Shown: positions 3,646-7,997 of the stretch, piece by piece
How the letters are laid out: the number at the start of each line of letters is the position of its first letter
Position numbering within the stretch: position 1 is the stretch's first letter
Assembly: GCA_002371115.1 (NCBI GenBank)
Contig: DFFY01000109.1
Location: forward strand, 19,407-27,403
Direction: 5' to 3'
Source of the DNA: Bacteroidales bacterium UBA3764
GTDB taxonomy: Bacteria; Bacteroidota; Bacteroidia; Bacteroidales; UBA932
DNA length: 7,997 nucleotides
Notes under the pieces: generated by a model
Told to the model about the DNA's origin: nothing
The model's database searches: none
Seen by the model: the letters and a program-made list of their open reading frames with translations, nothing else
Made by a program: the position numbers and the translations under genes

Positions 3646-6117
3646 TTTTTTGTGTCTAATTTTAGCAAATTTCAGCAGCAGAAGTTTTTCACCGTATTGC
3701 TCAAAAAGAATTTTTGCCTTCAAGTCCGGTGCCTGACCGCTTATTTCAAGGACTTTTCCTGCCCCGAAGCGGTTATGTTCTATGGTGTCCCCCACCTTGA
3801 AAGAAGACATGGGCTCCGGAACAAAATCCGGATCGATGAGCGGCGGGCGCTCCGGATCGGGGCGAGATGCCCGGTCGGGGCTGGGCATGACGGAACGGCC
3901 AGGGCCGGGCTTGGCAGAGCGCGAGGCCCCTGCCCCACCCGTCATGGCCGGCTTGACCGGCCATCTGTTGTTTCCGGACCAGCTAAAACCGCCGGATGCC
4001 CGGTCGGAGCCGGGCATGACGGTGCGGCCGCTGCCAAAGCGGGGACGGTCCTCGTCCGGACCGGCGGCGGGCATGAGCTCCTCCCGGCGGAGCGGGGCGT
4101 CCAGGTACTGCGGCGCCAGTTCCTTCAGGAAGCGGCTGGGAGCGTTGGACTCGTGCTTGCCGTTACGCATGCGCGTCTGGGCAAAAGACAGCGAAACCGC
4201 CCGCCTGGCCCGCGTGAGGGCCACATAAAACAGCCGGCGTTCCTCTTCCAGATCCGAGGGTGTCACCATCCAGCCGCCGGAGGGAAACAGATTTTCCTCC
4301 ATGCCGGCCACAAACACATACGGGAACTCCAGGCCCTTGGCGGTGTGCACCGTCATCAGGGCCACTTTGTTATTGGTCTCATCCTCCGACACATCCACAT
4401 TGGACAGGAGCGATACATTCTCCAGATAGTCTGCCAGCGTCACGCGCGGCAGCTCCGCATCCGGGACCAGCGAGGCATCCTGCACGGCACCGTCCTCCAC
4501 CAGCGAGTTCCGATAGTCTCCGTGCTGCTCCTCCACATAGGCCTTGACGCTGTTGACGAGTTCCTCCACGTTGGAGAAACGCGACTGCCCCTCCACGGAA
4601 TTGTCGGCCTTGTAAAACAGGTAGATGCCACTTTCCGAAGCCAGGGACATGGCCACGTCGTAGGCATCGCCTTCCGCCGCCTCCGCGGCAGCCTTGGCCA
4701 TCAGGTTGCAAAACGCCTGGATTTTGCCAATGGCCGCCCCTTTGAGGCCGAAACTTTCCAGATTGGGTAGCGACGCCGCCTGAAAGAGCGAAGTCCGGGA
4801 GGCCTGCGCAGCCGCAATCAACGCATTCAAAGACGTGTCGCCAATGCCCCTGGTAGGCTTATTGACAATGCGCTTAAATGATTCATCGTCATTGAGATTT
4901 ACAGCCAACTTGAAGTAAGCCATGAGGTCTTTTACCTCCGCCCGCTCAAAGAAGGAATTGCCGGAATAAATCATGTACGGGATGTTGCGCCGGCGCAGCT
5001 GCTCCTCCAGGGCGCGGGACTGCGAGTTGGTGCGGTACAGGACGGCAAAGTCCGCATATTCGGCGTGGTCTTCCCGCATCCGGGCCAGGATGGCGTAGGC
5101 AATCTGCTGGGCCTCTTCCTGCTCGGTGAAAGAGCGCACCAGATGAATCACCTCCCCTTTCTCTCCCATGGAGACGCACTGTTTGGGGATGCGGCCCTCG
5201 TTGTGGGCGATGAGCGAATTGGCGGCATTGACGATGGTCTGGGTGGAGCGGTAGTTGCGCTCCAGGCGGAAGATCTTGGCGCCCGGGAAATCCTTCTGGA
5301 AATTGAGAATGTTCTGGATTTGGGCGCCGCGGAAACCATAGATGGACTGGGAATCGTCTCCCACCACACAGATGTTCTGGTGGACGGCGGCCAGTTTCCT
5401 GAGGATGATGTACTGGGCCATGTTGGTGTCCTGGTACTCGTCCACCAGGATGTGGCTGAAGCGGCCGGCAATGGCCTCCAGGGCCTCCGGGCTGCGTTTC
5501 AGCAGGATATTCAGGTACAGGAGGATATCGTCAAAGTCCATGACGCCGGACTGGCGACAGAGCTCGCAGTAGCGGGCATAGACCCGGTAGATTTCCGGTT
5601 TCTTGTGGTGGTTGTCGTCCTCGCGGAAACCGCCCACACCGTTCATGTAGGGCGTCGGGGTTACCAGGTCGTTCTTGGCCTTGGAGATGCGCGAAAGCAC
5701 GTCCTTGGGCTTGTAGGTTTTGTCGTCCAGCTCCAGCTGCTTGATACAGGTTTTTACGGCGCTCACGGAATCCGTGGTGTCGTAAATGGTAAAGGCGGGC
5801 GGGAAGCCTATCTGGTCCGCGTACTCCCTGAGGAAACGGATGAAGATGGAGTGAAAAGTTCCCATCCAGATTTTCCGGGCCTGGCGCTCCCCTACCATGA
5901 GGGCGATACGCTCCTTCATCTCCCCCGCCGCCTTTTTGGTAAACGTCAGGGAGAGAATCCGTTCCGGCGGAATCCCCTTCTCTATCAGATATGCAATTCT
6001 GGAAGTCAGCACCCGGGTTTTGCCCGAACCTGCACCAGCGACAATCAACATCGGCCCCTCAATACATTCAACGGCCTTCTTCTGTTCAGGATTCAAGTCC
6101 TTCAAAATCTCACTCAT
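3640..6117 (-). CDS. pcrA: ATP-dependent DNA helicase, PcrA/UvrD type
   Basis: This 825-residue superfamily 1A helicase would unwind DNA 3'-5' in nucleotide-excision repair, replication restart and removal of stalled RNA polymerase. Motifs appear in the normal order: Q-motif region LNPEQKKAV (8-16), Walker A GAGSGKT (28-34), TFTKKAAGEM (58-67), Walker B VDEYQD (225-230), GDDSQSIYGFRGA (253-265), LERNYRST (285-292), TVHTAKGLEFP (589-599) and EEERRLFYVALTRARR (624-639). After the motor come a low-complexity Gly/Pro/Arg/Ser linker (about 680-768) and a C-terminal Tudor-like domain (SSFKVGDTIEHNRFGAGKVL to the end), the PcrA/UvrD domain known to bind RNA polymerase. The linker repeats GR(S/T)VMPxxDRAS at 697-708 and 740-751, and its DNA carries three palindromic units. 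The gene converges with glnA and diverges from nqrA. Choosing between pcrA and uvrD as the name is a convention; the motor domain is intact. Confidence 0.95.
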   Translation of the reverse strand: MSEILKDLNPEQKKAVECIEGPMLIVAGAGSGKTRVLTSRIAYLIEKGIPPERILSLTFTKKAAGEMKERIALMVGERQARKIWMGTFHSIFIRFLREYADQIGFPPAFTIYDTTDSVSAVKTCIKQLELDDKTYKPKDVLSRISKAKNDLVTPTPYMNGVGGFREDDNHHKKPEIYRVYARYCELCRQSGVMDFDDILLYLNILLKRSPEALEAIAGRFSHILVDEYQDTNMAQYIILRKLAAVHQNICVVGDDSQSIYGFRGAQIQNILNFQKDFPGAKIFRLERNYRSTQTIVNAANSLIAHNEGRIPKQCVSMGEKGEVIHLVRSFTEQEEAQQIAYAILARMREDHAEYADFAVLYRTNSQSRALEEQLRRRNIPYMIYSGNSFFERAEVKDLMAYFKLAVNLNDDESFKRIVNKPTRGIGDTSLNALIAAAQASRTSLFQAASLPNLESFGLKGAAIGKIQAFCNLMAKAAAEAAEGDAYDVAMSLASESGIYLFYKADNSVEGQSRFSNVEELVNSVKAYVEEQHGDYRNSLVEDGAVQDASLVPDAELPRVTLADYLENVSLLSNVDVSEDETNNKVALMTVHTAKGLEFPYVFVAGMEENLFPSGGWMVTPSDLEEERRLFYVALTRARRAVSLSFAQTRMRNGKHESNAPSRFLKELAPQYLDAPLRREELMPAAGPDEDRPRFGSGRTVMPGSDRASGGFSWSGNNRWPVKPAMTGGAGASRSAKPGPGRSVMPSPDRASRPDPERPPLIDPDFVPEPMSSFKVGDTIEHNRFGAGKVLEISGQAPDLKAKILFEQYGEKLLLLKFAKIRHKKL
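3866..3893 (+). repeat. REP-like palindrome in helicase linker, unit 1
   Basis: The arms ATGCCCGG (3867-3874) and CTGGGCAT (3881-3888) pair over 8 bp with one G·T wobble, around a 6-nt loop, and GAC follows. It matches unit 3 at 26 of 28 positions. On the coding strand it encodes SVMPSPDRAS (742-751) of the helicase. Confidence 0.75.
3941..3965 (-). repeat. REP-like palindrome in helicase linker, unit 2
   Basis: The arms ATGGCCGG (3944-3951) and CCGGCCAT (3957-3964) pair perfectly over 8 bp around a 5-nt loop. In reverse orientation it has the same plan as units 1 and 3 (GATG, then CCGGTC, GCCGG and CATGAC), but one stem pair is swapped from C-G to G-C with pairing kept. It encodes RWPVKPAMTG and is read in another frame than units 1 and 3. 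Confidence 0.7.
3995..4022 (+). repeat. REP-like palindrome in helicase linker, unit 3
   Basis: The arms ATGCCCGG (3996-4003) and CCGGGCAT (4010-4017) pair perfectly over 8 bp around the loop TCGGAG. It lies 129 bp from unit 1, an exact multiple of three, and encodes TVMPGSDRAS (699-708) in the same frame as unit 1. Confidence 0.75.
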
Positions 6118-6213
6118 ATCGACCTACATTTAGACCTATTTTATAGGGCGAAATTAGTAAATTTTTCGTAACTTCGCGAACTATTTTGACAAATACATAA
6201 AACTGTATGAATA
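6118..6213. promoter_or_regulatory. Divergent promoter region between pcrA and nqrA
   Basis: This 96-bp A/T-rich gap must hold the start signals for both divergent genes. Rightward, TAACTTCG (6169-6176) is one mismatch from the -7 consensus. Leftward, TGTATTTG (minus strand, 6197-6190) is also one mismatch away. Neither has a good TTG at 20 bp, so the individual boxes are uncertain. No hairpin of note is visible. Confidence 0.45.
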
Positions 6214-7536
6214 ATGTCTAACAATCTCGCTTTGAAAAAGGGCCTGGACGTTCCCTTGAAGGGTGCCGCCAAGCCCGAGGTCATTAAGACCGTGAGCCCG
6301 GACATTGTTGCTGTAAAGCCCACCGATTTCAAAGGCCTGGTTCCCAGGCTTCTGGTCAAGGAAGGCGACGCAGTAAAAGCCGGCTCCCCCGTAATGGCCG
6401 ACAAACAGCGCCCAGAGATTCTCCTCACCTCGCCCGTCAGCGGTACCGTTGAGCAGATCGTCCGCGGCGAAAAGAGAAAATTGCTGGCAGTTCTGGTAAA
6501 GGCCGACGCCAAACAGGATGCTGTCGATTTCGGGGCAAAAGCACCCGCCTCGGCGGAGGAAACCAAAGAGCTTCTCCTGAAGAGCGGCCTTTGGGTTTCC
6601 CTCATCCAGCGCCCCTACGGGGTCATGGCCAATCCGGAACTCACGCCCAAGGCAATTTTCGTATCCTCCTTCAACACGGCCCCGCTTGCCGCAGACAGCG
6701 AATTTGTGCTTGCCGATGCCCTCCAGGACATCCAGGCCGGCATTGACGCGCTGGCCAAAGTGGCCCCCGTGCATGTCTCTTACCGCAAGGGATCCCGCTT
6801 CGCCCAGGTGGGCAATGCTTCCCTGCATGAAGTATCCGGTCCCCATCCGGCCGGCAACGTAGGCGTACAAATCAGCCACATCGCCCCCATCCAGAAGGGT
6901 GAGACCGTGTGGACGGTATCCCTGCTGCTTGTCGCCGCCATCGGCCATGTTGTGAACACCGGCAAACTGGATCTCACCCGCAAGGTGGCCGTCACCGGTC
7001 CCGCTGCGGAGAAAACCGGTTATGTGGTCTGTCTGCCCGGTACGCCCGTGAAGGCCATCACCTCCGTCAAGGAAGGGGTGCGCGTTGTGGGCGGCGACGC
7101 CCTCAGCGGCGAACGCCTGGGTGCACAGGACTGCATCGGCCTTTTTGACAACCAGCTCACCCTCCTGAAGGAAGGCACCAAACGCGAATGGCTGGGCTGG
7201 GCCAAGGTGTTCCGTCCTTCCGTCTTCAGCTCCTCCTGGTGCTACTTCTCCTGGCTCACGCCCAAGAAGAAGTACAACATGGACACCAACCTGCACGGCG
7301 GTCCCCGCGCCTTCGTGGAAACCAAATGCTTCGAGGATGTCACCCCCATGGACATCTTCCCCATCTACCTCATCAAGGCCTGCCTGGCCGGCGACATAGA
7401 GAAGATGGAGAAATTCGGCATCTATGAAGTGCTTCCGGAAGACCTCGCCCTGTGCGACTTCGTTGACCCTTCCAAGAACGAGATCCAGGCCATTATCCAA
7501 AAGGGTATCGACCTCATGATCAAAGAAATGGCATAA
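6214..7536 (+). CDS. nqrA: Na+-translocating NADH:quinone reductase subunit A
   Basis: This 440-residue protein is the NqrA subunit of Na+-NQR, the membrane complex that passes electrons from NADH to quinone while pumping sodium out of the cell. NqrA is a peripheral cytoplasmic subunit without flavin or membrane spans and is linked to quinone binding. Visible signatures are the N-terminal KKGLDVPLKG (8-17), a lipoyl-like barrel-sandwich stretch (LLVKEGDAVKAGSPVMADKQ, then ILLTSPVSGTVEQIV, about 46-83), GPHPAGNVGVQISHIAPI (209-226), HGGPRAFVET (361-370), a DVTPMDIFPIYLIKA block (375-389) and EDLALCDFVDPSKNEI (409-424). The length fits the family. It starts the operon, and nqrB begins 4 bp after its stop. 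The start is supported by the family-like N-terminus. Confidence 0.97.
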   Translation: MSNNLALKKGLDVPLKGAAKPEVIKTVSPDIVAVKPTDFKGLVPRLLVKEGDAVKAGSPVMADKQRPEILLTSPVSGTVEQIVRGEKRKLLAVLVKADAKQDAVDFGAKAPASAEETKELLLKSGLWVSLIQRPYGVMANPELTPKAIFVSSFNTAPLAADSEFVLADALQDIQAGIDALAKVAPVHVSYRKGSRFAQVGNASLHEVSGPHPAGNVGVQISHIAPIQKGETVWTVSLLLVAAIGHVVNTGKLDLTRKVAVTGPAAEKTGYVVCLPGTPVKAITSVKEGVRVVGGDALSGERLGAQDCIGLFDNQLTLLKEGTKREWLGWAKVFRPSVFSSSWCYFSWLTPKKKYNMDTNLHGGPRAFVETKCFEDVTPMDIFPIYLIKACLAGDIEKMEKFGIYEVLPEDLALCDFVDPSKNEIQAIIQKGIDLMIKEMA

Positions 7537-7540
7537 GACT

Positions 7541-7997
7541 ATGGCCCAAGAGAAAAAACCCTGGTGGTATTCCACCTATGACGCTTTCGACACCTTCCTG
7601 CGTGTGCCGGGTACGGTAACCCGCAAGGGCGCCCATGTGCGTGACGGTATCGACCTTAAGCGTGTGATGATCATGGTTGTGGTCGCACTGGTTCCCGCTG
7701 CCTTGTTCGGCATGTACAACGTGGGTTTCCAGACTTCCACCGTTTATGGCCTGGACTGGGGCTTCTGGCACATGTTCTTCTATGGACTGCTCCGGATGCT
7801 TCCCCTGTTCGTGGTATCCTATGTAGTGGGTCTTGCCATTGAGTTTGCAAGCTCCCAGATCCGTGGCGAAGAAGTGAACGAGGGTTACCTGGTCACCGGC
7901 TTCCTCATTCCCCTGATTGTTCCCGTGGACGTCCCTCTGTGGATGCTCGCCCTGGCGGTTGCCTTCTCCGTGATCTTCGTGAAGGAGGTCTTCGGCG
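7541..7997 (+). CDS. nqrB: Na+-translocating NADH:quinone reductase subunit B, 5' part
   Basis: The first 152 residues of NqrB, cut by the window end. NqrB is an integral membrane subunit of Na+-NQR that carries a covalently bound FMN and takes part in sodium translocation. KKGAHVRDGID-type sequence appears as RKGAHVRDGIDLKR (28-41), followed by hydrophobic segments at about 42-60, 83-104, 115-128 and 132-147, the loop EEVNEGYLVTGFLIPL (110-125) and KEVFG at the cut end. The FMN-attachment threonine lies downstream, outside the window. The N-terminus before the first conserved block is short (MAQEKKPWWYSTYDAFDTFLRVPGTVT), about 20 residues shorter than Bacteroides-type proteins as I remember them. 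The 4-bp gap after nqrA indicates co-transcription, probably with nqrC to nqrF following. Confidence 0.96.
   Translation, partial: MAQEKKPWWYSTYDAFDTFLRVPGTVTRKGAHVRDGIDLKRVMIMVVVALVPAALFGMYNVGFQTSTVYGLDWGFWHMFFYGLLRMLPLFVVSYVVGLAIEFASSQIRGEEVNEGYLVTGFLIPLIVPVDVPLWMLALAVAFSVIFVKEVFG

Noticed and set aside
3599..3733. Short plus-strand frame starting ATGAAAAAC, 44 codons
   Set aside because: The start looks attractive, but the frame runs antisense through the leftward promoter and the conserved C-terminal domain of the helicase, with no promoter of its own seen.
5065..6171. Plus-strand open frame opposite the helicase gene (368 codons)
   Set aside because: It mirrors the Walker A to motif IV region of the helicase. 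The product shows no domain of its own.
6181..7575. Long open frame on the minus strand opposite nqrA (464 codons)
   Set aside because: nqrA on the plus strand is unmistakable through its full length. The opposite frame is open because of GC-rich codon bias and yields a His/Gly/Val-rich product with no family features.

Overview
The window looks like chromosomal DNA of a fairly GC-rich member of the Bacteroidota, most likely the order Bacteroidales. Three things point there. Two genes have the Bacteroidetes-type promoter (a -7 box TATCTTTG with a TTG about 20 bp upstream), no purine-rich Shine-Dalgarno tract is obvious before the starts, and one protein is a DUF4251-type lipoprotein. The proteins also resemble Bacteroidales forms: a stand-alone ~500-residue glutamine synthetase, and NqrA/NqrB whose NqrB contains KGAHVRDGIDLKR. 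The genus cannot be told from this sequence.

Layout, left to right. Positions 1-46 are the 3' half of an initiator tRNA-fMet, followed by a two-way terminator (49-79). A small DUF4251 lipoprotein gene on the minus strand (125-610) runs into that terminator. Just upstream of it is a short open frame without a start (630-863, minus), probably the remnant of a gene. An AlkD-type DNA glycosylase gene (1021-1752, plus) follows; its promoter sits almost on the start codon, and two divergent copies of a 41-bp repeat flank it. Next is a glutamine synthetase gene (1980-3494, plus) with a clear promoter. The gap 3495-3639 holds a 23-bp tandem duplication, a long hairpin and a strong leftward promoter, so it may encode a small RNA. 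A PcrA/UvrD-type helicase gene (3640-6117, minus) converges on glnA. It is divergent from nqrA (6214-7536, plus) and nqrB (7541 to the window end), the first two genes of the sodium-pumping NADH:quinone reductase operon.

These are mostly housekeeping functions: translation initiation, base-excision repair, nitrogen assimilation, helicase-based repair and respiration. Apart from the nqr operon they do not form one pathway. No phage, CRISPR, insertion sequence or new multigene system was recognised.

The most unusual signals are small. Three palindromic REP-like units lie inside the disordered linker of the helicase gene, with compensatory base changes in the stem. There is also the candidate small RNA gene between glnA and the helicase gene, and the divergent repeats around alkD.
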